A stretch of DNA of 64,000 nt, from assembly GCA_016647705.1 (NCBI GenBank), contig CM028328.1:35316501-35380500 (forward strand). Reading direction: 5' to 3'. How positions within the stretch are numbered: the stretch's first letter is position 1; the number at the start of each line of letters is the position of its first letter. A program made the position numbers and the translations under genes. This DNA comes from Eucommia ulmoides (lineage: Eukaryota; Streptophyta; Magnoliopsida; Garryales; Eucommiaceae). The notes under the pieces were generated by a model. It was not told the origin of the DNA, made no database searches, and saw nothing but the letters and a program-made list of their open reading frames with translations. Positions 11,640-23,847 of this stretch are shown here, piece after piece.

Positions 11640-12420
11640 CAATCAAACTCTTAATTGGAAGGGTTAGGGTTAGTTTGTTCTGCCGAAGATTGGCTTGTGT
11701 CTCTCATCTCGATTCTCTCTCTCCCTCGCCATCCTCGCTGCGCCATCACCTCCCTGTCAGCGCCCTCTCTCTCAACCTTTCCCTCGCTCCTACTGCTTTC
11801 CCATGCCATCGCCGAGCCATCACCACCGCTTCTACCCTCTGTATTCTAGAAACCCTGTTCAATCCTCTTTGCACAGCCTTTGATCGATCGCTCATCTTCG
11901 CCCAGTCTTCGATCGATCGCTCATCTTCGCCCAGTCTTCGATCGATCGATCCTCCAACGCCTCTCAGCACTGCCGCCGCTGCCATCGCCCTCTCCACTGC
12001 AAACAGTAAGCCTAACTTTCTTCTCTTTCCATTTTCTTCTTCTTTAGATTTTTTATTTTCGTTCAAGATTTCTGTTTAAACCAATTGATTTCTTTATTTC
12101 TCTCTCTCAAGGTTGGACATTGACGAGAATCCATTTCTTTGAGCTTCGCCTCCAACATTTGTGTTCATATCTCTGATCAAATCAATGGGGAATAAACCCA
12201 AAGATAGATCGGTATTCTTCAGGGTTTTAATCAACGAATTTCTAAAAACAAATGTGAGTTCTCCTCTTAATTTCTCCAATTTATTTATCTGTTTCTTGCA
12301 ATTTCGATCTGATTTGGGTGTTGAATCTGCTGAAATTCCAGGTCTCCTGTTCAGCCGCTGCCATCACCGTTGCGTGTCCTCCCTCCGTCTTTGATTTTGT
12401 TCAGGTAAGTGATTAATGTC
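11640..12420 (+). other. Exon-like island within the Helitron, captured gene head
   Basis: A CT-rich stretch with TCGATCGATCG repeats (11890-11950) looks like a plant 5' leader. It is followed by splice-like GT/AG junctions and a frame starting at 12161 (residues near NKPKDRSVFFRVLINEFLKT). I do not recognise the protein. A paralogous phrase 'gttgaatctactgaaattcaggt...cctgtt' recurs at about 12320 and 12468, so part of the island is duplicated. Confidence 0.4.
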
Positions 12421-12678
12421 TTCAATTAGGGTTAATATTTCTACTGTTCCCCTCTAAATTTGGATGTTGAATCTACTGAAATTCAGGTTCTCCTGTTCTG
12501 CCGTTGCCGTCACCGTTGCGTCTCCTTCTTTTTTTGTTCAGGTAAGTGATTAGTGTCTTTAATTAGTGTTAATAATTTTTTGAAAATTAATTCTTTGATA
12601 ATTGTCTAAATTTATAGTTAGGTTATCAATTTCTGCAGCATGCCCAAAACAGAAACCATTCCCCAATCTGTCTTCCTC

Positions 12679-12734
12679 TATCATCATCATCATAGGAATT
12701 TTGTATCCTACCACATAATTGGCGACGGTGTAAC
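12679..12734 (+). repeat. 56 bp exact direct repeat, copy 1
   Basis: The 56 bases starting 'tatcatcatcatcat' and ending 'ggcgacggtgtaac' are identical to 13396-13451, 717 bp away. Confidence 0.9.
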
Positions 12735-12758
12735 CCTGAATTTCGTCTGATGTTGCGC

Positions 12759-12922
12759 GTGTTGAATCCAACATCAATGTTAGGCCCCCGTTATCCGTTC
12801 GTAGCGGTTTGTCAAAGTTCACCCTGCGCTTGAGGGGGTGTGTTGAATCCCACATTGATGTTGGGTCCTCCGATATCCGTTTGCAATGATTTGTCAAAGT
12901 TCACCCTGCGTGTAAGGGGGAA
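12759..12922 (+). repeat. 81 bp tandem repeat, LTR-like
   Basis: Two diverged copies of an 81 bp unit both contain 'gttgaatcc', 'atatccgtt'-like and 'ttgtcaaagttcaccctgcg' phrases. Sequence after them ('aagtttaagggcaatcctcc') resembles the transcribed part of small plant LTR or TRIM elements. No element ends were resolved. Confidence 0.6.
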
Positions 12923-13395
12923 AATTGAATCTCATATCGCTTGTGTTAGTTGATCCTAAGGTATATATAAGTTTAAGGGCAATCCTCCTCTTTCAAGGCG
13001 CCTTTCGAGCCCATTGGATTTCTACATTATTAGTACATCAGCTGATCTCCATGCATCAAAAGCATGGCTCCTAGATTTTTCGAAGGCTTGCAAGCTGTGA
13101 AGGAAAAGTTCAAATCGTTACTAAACTCACTTGGAATTAATGGACAAATTGGTTTGAGAAAGTATTCCATTACTTTTGATCGCTGCCTCAAAAGTACATA
13201 TCATAGTACTTAATGGCTGAGAAACTGAACTGTTAATACTGAAATCCGATAGTGTCTCAAGGAACTAATTTTCTAATCGGTTTGAGGGCAAAGGAAGTTC
13301 GAACTTCAAGATTCTTATGATAGCTGTTTCATTTTTTCCTGAAATTCAAACAGTTTAATGTATAAATACTGGCAATGAGGAAGCATGAAGTTGTT

Positions 13396-13451
13396 TATCA
13401 TCATCATCATAGGAATTTTGTATCCTACCACATAATTGGCGACGGTGTAAC
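13396..13451 (+). repeat. 56 bp exact direct repeat, copy 2
   Basis: Identical to 12679-12734. The segment between the two copies holds LTR-like sequence, so the pair flanks a candidate insertion. Confidence 0.9.
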
Positions 13452-13539
13452 AATTTCTGCCAAAATGTAATCATTTTCTATATTTTATAAATCAGACAAT
13501 CAAAATTATCTGTTTTTCTGCCAGATATTATCAAATGAA

Positions 13540-16500
13540 ACTAAGAGAAAGCAATATGATCGATCACTCAGACTTCAAGAGGATACGGGCAGGGCAACGA
13601 GAGGTTATCGGGACTACAACCCTGAATTTGATGATGGGGTACAGATTTATAATTGGGATTATTTGAGGAGGAAAATGAAGCGACTACATGTTAGGTGGCC
13701 TAAACCTCTATTTTTTTTGGATTTCTCTTGCATTACCTCTAAAATTAGTTGTCTAGATTGTGATTTCAAGAATAATTTTGACAATGAATTGTGAATTTTG
13801 AAGGAGCAAATATGATAGAATTTGCTTTGAGAAAGTGATGTTGTTTAGATTGTGATTACTAGAATAAGGTTGACAATGATTGGTGAATTGAAGCAACACG
13901 TGTAATTTGCAACTGCGTTTTTTTCTCTTTGCATATTATGAGCATAATGCATGTTGACATTATTTATTAGTTGCTGCCGGCTATAATTGGGGACTCATAT
14001 GGAATTTGTTAAGATCAATGTGAGATTTTAATTACTATTAGCTTCTTTATTGCATATTCATCTGATGCACCATCTATAGGCACCACTGTCAAGCCAGTTG
14101 TTGTGTCGACTCAGAAAGGTGCCAGAGTCATCCTGAAAGCTCCATCTTCTAATGCCTATACTCCATACTGCCAATTCTAACACCAAGGCCCCCACAACCC
14201 CTTCAAAGGGGAATGCTTTGATTATTGTACATTAAGCGGTTGGTATTTTTTACTTCGTCTAATTTCTAATCAGGGATGTTTTAATAAGATCCAGGGTAGT
14301 TGGATTTAATAAGATTATTCTTAATTTTATTTTATGCTTCATACTCCAGAAAATGCATCTAGGTCATTACTATTTTATGTTTTTTACTTCCTCTAATTTC
14401 TCCGTAAGCAAAATTCATCATTCCATGGATCCTTCATCTCTAAATTTAGCTGAATTGCAGCAATTTATTTGTGTAAGTGCTTTATTTAACATCCTGTCAT
14501 TTGTCTAATTTAAATTATATTGCTATCGAAGAACTCAAAACTGTTTGTATACATAGATTAGAATTGTACTTCATATGTTTGAATGTTCAAATCTGATTTT
14601 GATAATTGCTTTGTGTTTCGGTTGAGTGTAGATTTAGTGAAATTGATGGTGTTTGGAATAAGAATTATGTGGTTGTGGTAGGCTATGATTATGTATTTTA
14701 GTTGAATTTGATATTTGGAAGCTTGATTTCACTGTTCTGTTTGTTCCTCTGATTTGATCATCAAGTTTTGTTTCATTTCAAATCTTGAATGACATAGGCA
14801 CTGCTTTATCTCGCATTTGATTGACCTAATTGGATTTTTGATTCATACAGTGACATTTGGTCTCTAATTGACTCATCCGCTGCAATTCCGCCTCCGAATA
14901 AGAGGATTTCAAGGTACTATTGTCTTACGTTTTTCCTAATTTCTGATTGCCTTGATTTATCATGTGTTAATTAATTCCTACATAATTTTCTGTTTATTTC
15001 TCCCATTTTTCTATTTTACATGGTGTTGCTCAATGAATAGTGCAGATATTAAACGTCTATAGTTGATTTCTTTATCCGTTCAAGGTGTAGAGCATTTGTT
15101 CTAAAATAGGGAAAAAAATAGTAGATAGTAATGTTCCGTTAATTACAAATAGCAATGGTAAATAGATGCCACCGAATCCGGTTGTTCAATATTTTCTATT
15201 CCCACAAAATATAAATCTCGAACCAAATTTGATTCTATTTGAAAAAAATTTGTTCTAAAGTTTATGGAGCATAAACAGAATTTTGAGAATGGAACTTTAG
15301 CATATGTCTCCAAATTTGTGTATGTTCTCGGAAATGTGTTCTAGAAGTGTGGTAGTAAAATATGAACAATTTTTTTGCTTTCCTATTTCTGCTCCGAATG
15401 TTTTCAGTTTCATGACAGAAATTTAGGTTTTGGTGCAATTAGGTATTGTTTGTTACTGTTTTTGCTGCCTATATTATTTACGCTTTTGATTTTTAACACC
15501 GTTAATTTTTGGTGCAATAAGGTAGTCTGTTGCAAGAAAACATGGTAATTAAAGCACCGTTAGTTTTTGGTGCAATATTGTTCTGTTAGTAGAAATTTGT
15601 TCTAAAATAATGGAAACAGAAACAGTAGATCATAATGTTTCGTTAATGGCAAATGGCAATTTGTTCTAAAAATATGGGAATAGAAACAGTGAACAAATGC
15701 CATCCGTTTGTTCAATTTTGTTTTGTTTCAAGAAATATTTCTTAAGTTCTGGGAGAAAAGAAATCCAAGGTAAACATATTCATAGAATGTTCAGAATGTC
15801 GCGTAGAAATACGAAAAAACCCTTTTAGAATGACCAGTAGTACCCTATTAATGGGTATGTAATAGCCACATATATAATTTATTGCAACAGTATATAGGTT
15901 TTCTCTATTGTAACTTGCATAATCAAGAAAATGATTATTATTTATGACATGATTGTGTTAGTTATTGTCATATTTCATTGTCATTGGCCATGTTTGTTAA
16001 TATCATGTTCGAAATTTTGGAATGTATTATAAATAAAAGGGATTATGTCCAAATTTCTCATAACATATTTTTTTTAGTTTTTGTTCTGGTACCTGTCGAA
16101 TAGTTGTTTTTTGTCTGCTTCCTATGTTTTCAAAAATATTATCATTTTCTTACTTATGCATTTAAATGAGATCTAATTATTTGTCATTTTTTTTCCTACG
16201 CATTGATAATTTTTTTTACAAGATTATTAAAAATTGGAGTTATATTTGTAAGATTTAGTGTAAATTGCAATTGTTTGGTATGCTCTAATGTCGTTTTTAA
16301 TTTTTGGTTTGAGAGTCCATGTCTAAGGCAATTTTCCCTAACCATGAGCAGACTTATTTATTTGTTTGTCTTAAATATGATTCTAATTTATTTGTCCAGT
16401 TAATAATTAGTGTTTGATTTTCACCAGACGATATACAAACATGTGTCACTTCAAATATTGAAGACAAATGATGAAATCTATGGATTGACAAACTATAATT

Positions 16501-17150
16501 AAGGTAGGTTCCAGTAGCCTTGGGTGGTGGGCTCCAGTGTCTTGAGTGATGGACTTATATTACTAAATTTATAATGTATATACATAGTTATTATTTGTCG
16601 TATTATTAAAGTTTATATTGAAGATTATGGTCTTATTGTTGTATGATATGATTGTATTCGTTGTTGTCGTGCTTGATTGATATTGGTTGTGTTTGCCAGT
16701 GTTGTGTTGTTATAAAACAGGAGTTGAAAATTTTGAATGTCATATAAATAAAGGGAGTTATGTCCAATTTTTTTTTACATTAATTATTGATTGTGTTCAT
16801 TTGACAATAACTTTCGAATATTGAGTGTGTTGTATAAATAAAGCAAATTATGTCAATATTTTAATTTTTTTAGAGTGCTTATTTGATAGAGAGCATAGTT
16901 GATTCATTGCCCAAACTAGGCAACACTAATGTTATGCAAATGAGTCAAATGCTAACACCAATGTTAACATTGGTAGTAATACTAAAAATTCGAATCTTAG
17001 AGGTCCATCTATGCGGAATATGATTGGAATTGGAAGTGGGACGAGTTCGAATAAAGATCAATTTGGTTGTTCGATTTTGAATCAAAACGTGGTGTGTGTC
17101 ACTTTAGGAACTACAATATGTTTGGGAGATGGATAATTTGAGAATTATCA
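13540..17150 (+). other. Remaining Helitron interior with coding-like islands
   Basis: Short islands read as open protein without recognisable homology. One near 13560-13690 contains GYRDYNPEFDDGVQ, one at 14080-14170 contains KPVVVSTQKGARVILK, one at 14855-14912 contains SDIWSLIDSSAAIPPPNK, and an N/S-rich one at 16930-17140 contains RGPSMRNMIGIGSG. Several are bounded by AG and GT. Between them is T-rich intron-like DNA. Their order may reflect pieces of one or more captured genes. Confidence 0.35.
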
Positions 17151-17380
17151 GAATGTTTCAAAACCAAGTTGATTGTCTATTAAAAAGGTGAACATCAAAA
17201 GTAGAAAGTGTTTTGATTGATTATAAAATGTTTTGCTTTTTTTTTTTTCTTTGTATAATTTTTAAACTCAACATGGTATTAGTTCTAAGGGTTGTTTGGT
17301 TTACAATTTCATTTCCAAAGTACTTGGAGTATATATTAATAGGGTAATTTAATTAATTTTAAATACAAAAAAATTAAAAT

Positions 17381-17410
17381 CCGTGTCTTCAGACACGGGT
17401 TATGCTCTAG

Positions 17411-17411
<1 letters not shown>
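17381..17411 (+). mobile_element. Helitron 3' terminus
   Basis: Stem CCGTGTCT and AGACACGG around a TC loop, then GTTATGCTCTAG followed by T. A related terminus is at 55986-56015. Confidence 0.7.

Positions 17412-17466
<55 letters not shown>
17411..17466. repeat. TA microsatellite
   Basis: A long run of TA dinucleotides lies directly after the Helitron 3' end. Confidence 0.95.
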
Positions 17467-17470
<4 letters not shown>

Positions 17471-17559
17471 CACATAACATAATAATAGTTATAATGAGAA
17501 TAAGTGATCAAGACTAATTGATTATGTATAGGCATATATAGAAGGAAAAAATTACAGTG

Positions 17560-18397
17560 ATATATATATCTTTTGAGCGAGAAGAATATTACGGTTGGAT
17601 TTCGGCTGCGGATTTCAGGTAGAATTTCTAAATCTTTTAATATTTGTATTTAATCGCTATTATATGATCCATGCGAAAGTTGTTAAATTTTAACTGTTAG
17701 TTTTCATGAAATATTTAGGGATATTATGTGAAAATTATGTGAGATACACGTTTATGTGTTTATTTGGAAATTGATTAAATGCATATATTAGATGGGTTAA
17801 AGTTCTACTGAGCGTTGACTCACAACCCCACAGTTTTAATTGTTGGGCCGGTGAGAATAAAACGGAGATAGGAGTTTTATCTGGATTTCTGTTAAATTTG
17901 TAATAGTTATATTTATTATTTTCAACTACCATGGGCCAACAGACACAGAATTTGAATTTGAAATAGTTGTAATAGTTGTATTTAGAATTATAAATACAAT
18001 TAAGGCCACTGTTATGAAATAATCAATCTTAAAGGAAACTCATTAATTCAATCGGCCACTTTATAAGGAATATGTCTTATTTTATGTTTTTTCATTTTCA
18101 TAATTATGAAATATGAAATAATCAATCTTAATGTTGATTATTTGAATTTGCAAATTATTAAGAATCTGATTTAATAGATTAAAGAGAAATTATTTGAGTT
18201 CCTCTTTAATTTGTAATAGTTATACTTATTATTTACGGTTGTAAAATCGAAGTGAAAATTCGATAATTATAACCATCGCCAGAGTTTGTAAAATTTCTTG
18301 AATTTTATTAATAATGAAATATTGGATGTTCAGTTTTAGTTGTAAATTCTTCAAGGGGAGAAACCATGTAAAGGCCCTGGGAAATCGGGTCGTTACA
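17560..18397 (+). mobile_element. Gypsy LTR-like fragment ending GGTCGTTACA
   Basis: The stretch has the flavour of a plant gypsy LTR: 'gagcgttgactcacaacccc' near 17810, noncoding AT-rich sequence, and a final 'aaatcgggtcgttaca' at 18382-18397. That closing phrase is common at LTR ends that begin TGTAACGACCC. I did not find the matching start or a body. Confidence 0.4.
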
Positions 18398-19990
18398 ATA
18401 CTCGTCCACTATGAATTACCTAAAGGTTTAAAGGCTTGTTGCATTCGTAAAATACAATCGTGTTTCCTACAAAAGTGACTTTTTATTTAATTAATATATT
18501 TATTTTTGTTCGAAGACTAGCAATATTTAGGTTTCGGGGTGTGATCGCGTCATAATTTACGCGATCTAATACTGTTAATCTAAGTTTTGTTATTCTTTTA
18601 AATAAATTAAATTAGTATAATTGATTTACTTTATTTATTTAGTAGATTTGAAGAATTGAATATAAAAAATACACTTTTTGAAAACAATATGCGCAAGAAA
18701 ATGATCAATCGAATAAAAGTTACAATTTCAGCACTAGAATGAAGAACATTGTTTACTCTTTTGGACATAATTAATTGCATAGTTGGATTTTTGGAATGAA
18801 AAGTTGAATATAAAAGTAGACTCTTTAAGCTTTCCAGCGACTGGTCATATAGCAAAATCGAATTTTATATAATAAAGATACAGACGATTGAAGTTGGCAT
18901 TACAAATCTGCCTAATGTCATGCGCGCGATGCGCGCAAGCTGGCTCAAATGACTTCACTTGGTCTAATGGGCTTGAATTATAAAACCCATCCTTAATAGG
19001 CATTAAAGCCCATTTTAATGGTTTTAAAAAATGGGAATTTCAATTGTTTTAAGGGGACCAAACCCGAATAGGCAGGGGTGATTTTTTTCATTTTTTACTT
19101 TTCTTCTTTTTTTGGGTTTAGCGGGCAATAGTTTCTACTTCTTTTATTTTTTCCATTTTTTTATTTTTCTTCATGTGGCCAAACTGTTTGGGAGTTCTTT
19201 GTTTTTGGGTTTGTTGAATATCTTGTGGAAATGAAGAACACGTTCATGAATGACTAATCTCTCTTCAACCAGATTAGGAATAGGGTAAGTATTTTGGTTT
19301 CATGTAATATTGTTTTTTTTTTTTTTTGGATTCGTAGAAACAATTGTATGGTGTGGAAAATCATACGTAAAATTGGGTTTATTTTCGAAGTGTTCTTGTA
19401 GAGATTTTGAATTTTAGATATAATTACTTCTAGAACGTTAGATTTTGTACCTGTTGTCTAGATCTAACGATCATACAATAGTATTCTTGGAATTCGATTA
19501 TTGGTTTGATGGTTTATGCATAGACTTTAATTCACCTTATATTAGAGTAACGTAGGAATTAAATATTGAAAATAAACTGTGCCAAAGAATAATTAATCTA
19601 ATCTTTCTAAGTAATTCTGGCTTACAGTTAGGAACACTCGTTTGCACAAATCCGAATTAAAAAGAAAATACAAAAACAATATAATCCCCAAAATACGTAA
19701 TCCAAAATTCCGAACCCGGATGTCTATTAACATTTGTTTTAGATTCAGTATTTTATTTTTCTTGTATTAAAAATTCAAAACTCAATCCAACTTCGTTTTT
19801 GTTAGAGGAAGAAAATAATTAAAAATCAATAATTATAAGACCGATCTCTGTGGTTCGACATCCTACTTTAACCCGTACTACATGAATATCGCGGTACCAA
19901 ATTAAGGGTATTATTTTTTAGCGATCAGGGAACATTTTGTTTTGTTTTTCGAGAAAAAAAAAAGAAAGAAAATAAATGATGAGAAATAAT
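18398..19990. other. AT-rich DNA with probable LTR remnants
   Basis: No gene is seen. A 'cgatctctgtggttcgac' phrase near 19840 followed by 'ggtaccaaattaagggt' resembles the end of Athila/Tat-type gypsy LTRs. A GC palindrome 'gcgcgcgatgcgcgc' lies at about 18920. Boundaries cannot be set. Confidence 0.35.
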
Positions 19991-19999
19991 AAAAATAAT

Positions 20000-20460
20000 A
20001 ATAAAAGGATTTTTTTTAAAATAATAATAATAAAGGTATTTTTTTTTTAAAAGAACCAAACTCAAATCGCTTAGACTTAGTTAATTTAAGATTGTTTAAA
20101 CAAAGATAATATTTTTGGACGGGTGTCCTGGGGTGCCTAACACCTTCCCCAAACATAACAACCCCCGACCTTTTGAATCTTTTGGTTAGACCATTTTTTT
20201 TTTTTTTGGGAGTCAAATTCAGACATTTTTCAAAAAATATATGCTTTCAAAATCCCGGTGACCAACATATCATTTAACTCAATGCTAAGTAGTGACTTAT
20301 TTTCTTCAAAATTTGGCTATTTTTTTTTTTCTAAATCAGCGCATAAAAAATCCCAAAATCTATTTTTTCTAATAAGATTTCAAAAAAATTGTTTTCCAAA
20401 TGTATTTCAAAAATAGCCCTTTTAACGATTTTTTTTGGGGTGTGTCAATCCCCTGAGTTA
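20000..20460 (+). mobile_element. Tat/Ogre-like LTR end, copy 1
   Basis: The phrases 'ggacgggtgtcctggggtg', 'ctaacaccttccccaaacat' and 'ggtgaccaacatatcatt' are typical of the transcribed 3' part of Tat/Ogre gypsy LTRs. They recur in the same order and orientation at 22720-22930. The copies are strongly diverged. Confidence 0.5.
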
Positions 20461-21070
20461 TCATCATTAGTAAAATTCAATTCATCCTCGGACTAGACCT
20501 CAACCTCAACCTCAACCCCTACATCTGACTTAACCCCTAACTATGCGTCTTGCTCAACTTCTTCCATTGCCTCAAAGTATGTCCCTACCTTAAACCCTAG
20601 CTCGTCGTTATCTTTACTCTAAGTTAAAAGAAAATGAGGGAGCATAGGTTCATCCACAAGATTGGAACCTATTTGACTCTGAAATCTTGGTTCGCTAGTT
20701 TTATCCGTAAAACAAAATTAAGTAGCCTACTGGGTGGTAACACAACAATCATGTCAAGAACATCATTGTTAGTTATCATAAGTTTTTGGCCTATATTTAT
20801 AGACATAGTAGGAATTTTATAAAACAATAAAGCCTTATCTTTATTTTACCCTGATGCCTCTGCCATATCTCCTATATCTAACAATGTTTATCAAAGTAGA
20901 AAACTGCCCCTACATAATCTAAGTTTACAAATTTATCCCGATAATGAACTTTGGTTGAGAATTTGCATGTGTTTAGAGTTGCAGAAACAAACAAATACAC
21001 ATTATGAATACAAAACATAATCATTGTTAGGAGAAATATAGAATCAATTTTACAAATATAAAATGTACAG
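20461..21070. other. Low-complexity spacer, unidentified
   Basis: It contains a short 'cctcaa' repeat (20500-20520). A minus-strand coding-like segment (about 20470-20620) has residues such as LGFKVGTYFEAMEEVE followed by acidic repeats. I do not recognise it, and stops interrupt it. Confidence 0.35.
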
Positions 21071-21071
21071 A

Positions 21072-23010
21072 ATCAATGTTGACACGACATTTTGATTGCC
21101 CCACAATTTTTTTTTATGTTTTATTATATAGTGAATTTGTTCTATTTAGCTTTGTTTTATTTTGTTTCAAAAAATATAAATACAAAAAAAATAAAATAAA
21201 ATAAAAAAGTAAGAAAATCAAATAAAGAAAGGGGGTGAAATTGAAAGAAAAGTAAAATGAGGGGTGTAAAATTGAAATAGGGGGAGACATATAGAAAAAG
21301 ATTGAGAAATTGAGAGAAAACCCCCTTAGAGAATGATTCTCATCGTAAACCCTTTCGGGAAGTTGTCTGTGAGAGAGAAAAAGACCGAGCATCGGGATTC
21401 TTGGTCTATAACAGGTATGTTTTCTGATTTTTAAATTTTTTTCCAGTTTATTTTATTCTCTTCGTAATTTAAATTCCTACAAGTTTTATTTATTTTTAAT
21501 TGTCCGATGACTAGATAAAAAACGCTGAGATGAGGTTTCCTATTCTCAATCTGAATCTTTGAGCGTTTAGAAGAGGATGTCCATTGTTTTTTTTATTATT
21601 TTATTTTATTTCTGCATTTTATTTATTTTGTTTGTAATTCATAAAGATAAAAAACTAAAAAAATAAGTCGTCTGATGATCCGATGAAAATGTCAGGGTGA
21701 GTTTCTTGTGTTGAATTTAACCCTGAGTATTAGGTGAATGATGTTTCATTATTTATGTTTATGTATTTATTTTATTTTATTTTTATTCTTGTTATCAAAA
21801 CCCTAAAAAACAATTAAAAAATCCAAAAATAATAAAATCTTTGTTTGTAGGAGTTAATCCTCGACGATTCGATAAATCATGTGAGAATTTTCCGTGGCTT
21901 CGTTTCCATTTCCCGACTTGAGTGGAATTTAGAAACGAATGGTTTTAGGAAATCTCTTCCCTCGGTAAAATTTTCTTGGGATTCTGCTTAAGTTTCGAAA
22001 AGATTAATTTCAACAAAATTATTCCGCGAACCTCCTCTTGATTCTCATATCTATAAAATTCGAGAAAATTTCAAAACGAGATTTCTTTAAATTAATCGGG
22101 TAAACTCAAAGTAGATTTTTTTTACATTCATTTAGTATGTTTATTTTTCGTATCATTTAGACGACATGTTTAGGACACTCTCACCATTTACATTTTTTGT
22201 ACATATAGTTTAGTTTTTTTATTTCATGAGTTCACGCTCCTTTTAACATCTTGTCATGGCACGTGCACCACTTATATTTTTATATTAAATAATTAAATCA
22301 TTGCCACGCATAATCACGTTAATTCACGTAGTGTTCCTTATTAACTTTTCGTATTCATATCATTTTGCATAATATTTGAATTAAACCCTTTATTTTTTTA
22401 GGTCGCTTTTGTATAAAAAAAATAAATTTCATATAGATGTTAGTTTCGTATTAATGTTTTTATTCTTATTCAACTATTTTTATTTTACCTATTTAAATTA
22501 AAGAAATATCTTGAAAACATATATAAAATCCCTTGGGGACCATCCTTGTCGAATCTTTAATATTCGATAAGAGGTTATACCGAGGGAACATTTCCAAAAA
22601 AATACAAAAACTTGTCCACCTTATTTTTAAAAAATACCAAAAATATTTTATAAGAAGGAAAATATTTTAAAATAAAATAAAACATTCAGACTTAAATTAA
22701 TTGGATTTAATTGGACATAAGGTGCCGTTTTTGGATGGACGTCTTGAAGTGCTTAACACCTTCCCCGAGCATAACCGACCCCCAAGCTTTTAAAAGAATA
22801 TTTGGTTTGAACGTATTTTTGGAGTCAATTTTTATTTAAGCCTTTTAAATTTATTTTCTAAAATTCGGTGACCTAACACACCATTTAAACCCAATACTAA
22901 GCGGTGACTCCTCAATTTTTAAAACAGTCTAAGTATTTTTTTTTGAGAAAATTGGCGCTTAAAAAATTATTCTCTCCCTAAGCTTAATTATTATTTAATA
23001 TTCTTTTCCT
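21072..23010 (+). mobile_element. Tat/Ogre-like long LTR, candidate
   Basis: It opens near TGTTGACACGACATTTTG (about 21077), the usual kind of start for Tat-lineage LTRs. A plausible transcription leader lies at 21230-21410, and the closing segment has 'taacaccttccccgagcat' and 'gcggtgactcc' (22740-22910). The length near 1.9 kb suits Ogre/Tat LTRs. The relation to 20000-20460 suggests two LTR pieces of one family about 2.7 kb apart. No coding body is present. Confidence 0.45.
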
Positions 23011-23769
23011 TTTTGAAAAAACATGGCACGTCAATCAAGAGAAATGCAACACATGCACACATGTATAAATAGTGGATGGAGAAAGTAGATACTTTTCGAC
23101 AGCGGAGAGGACGTCAGTTTTCTCGACCTTTTTGCCGAGTCCAGTAGCGAGATCCAACGCAATCGTATTTAGCAGGGTGTTTTGAGTGTAAGTATAAAGT
23201 TGGGAGGGCGGGGGAGGAGGGTTTAGGGAAAATTGGAAAAGTGAAGGAGGATGAGGCTACAGTCGGACATGATTTTAGAGAGAGGCAAGTGATGATAAAC
23301 CCGCTGGAGACCGTCTGTTCCTCGCCCTCCCTTTCTCTATCTTCCGTTTCTCATTCATTTGAGAATGGTGGCTGAATAAAATCCTCTGGAATCTACTATG
23401 CAGGCGGTGGAATTACCAAAATGGACATAAAAAGGGAAATTCACCAAATTGCCATTGAAATGGTGGAAATTACCATTATGAACAAAATTGGAGAGAAATA
23501 ACCAAATTGCCATTCAGAAGCAGCTCACTACCTCTCTTTTATATGCTATAGATAGATATAGATTTAAACGAACATTTCCGAACTCCCTACTGCTAGACAT
23601 CCTTGAGTCTCTGCCCGCCGAGAATTTAGCTGGACATCCGAGATAGAGCTTTGCACGCAGCCATACATGAAGAAAATGTATCGTTGCATGTAATAGCACC
23701 TGAAATTTGAAACGAAAGGTAGGGTTTTCATTTTTCTTTTTAGGTCTGAAACTTCTCAAGGGCGAAGCA
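23011..23769 (+). promoter_or_regulatory. ARP7: ARP7 upstream region and 5' leader
   Basis: This is the sequence between the last recognised transposon fragment and the ARP7 start codon. A TATAAATAG box lies at 23064-23072, but about 700 bp from the ATG, so it may not be the gene's own. The phrase 'accaaattgccatt' recurs at about 23445 and 23499. A CT-rich, leader-like stretch (23725-23760) precedes the ATG. No transcription start can be fixed by eye. A minus-strand coding-like stretch at 23100-23200 was not recognised. Confidence 0.5.
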
Positions 23770-23847
23770 ATGGAGGCAGTAGTAGTGGACGCTGGATCTA
23801 AGCTCCTCAAAGCAGGCTTTGCAGTACCGGATCAAGCTCCTTCCATG
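23770..23847 (+). CDS. ARP7: ARP7 exon 1 (codons 1-26)
   Basis: ARP7 is a nuclear actin-related protein that pairs with ARP4 in plant SWI/SNF-type chromatin remodelling complexes and in Arabidopsis is needed for embryo and plant development. Exon 1 begins MEAVVVDAGSKLLKAGF, which contains the actin-fold phosphate-1 loop (residues 6-13), and ends at residue 26, a methionine. It is followed by the donor GTACAT at 23848. The ATG at 23770 is chosen because it aligns with the start of Arabidopsis ARP7 as I remember it, and its context gcaATGG is favourable. The match to ARP7 rather than ARP4 or conventional actin is supported by all four exons. Intron 1 is phase 0 and about 18.8 kb long. Confidence 0.95.

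Larger units (their letters stand above)
11409..17410 (+). mobile_element. Putative Helitron with exon-like cargo
   Basis: The right end is convincing. An 8 bp hairpin (CCGTGTCT/AGACACGG, 17381-17398) is followed 12 nt later by CTAG at 17407-17410 and then T, which is the canonical Helitron 3' terminus. The left end is tentative: TCTATACCTATATATATA at 11409 fits the 5'-TC start of plant Helitrons, but the preceding base is G rather than the expected A. Between them I see no Rep/helicase, so the element is non-autonomous. The interior has CT-rich leader-like sequence (11650-12060), several splice-like junctions, and coding-like islands, as if gene pieces had been captured. Confidence 0.5.

Noticed and set aside
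11675-12079. 134-codon open frame in CT-rich DNA
   Set aside because: Ser/Leu/Pro-rich translation in three overlapping frames reflects low complexity. It looks like a leader sequence rather than a protein.
12600-13500. CRISPR-like spaced direct repeats
   Set aside because: Only two copies of 56 bp, with a long LTR-like spacer, in a plant genome.
23100-23290. Possible minus-strand exon upstream of ARP7
   Set aside because: Two frames read open for 30-60 codons, but neither resembles a known protein and splice signals are not convincing.
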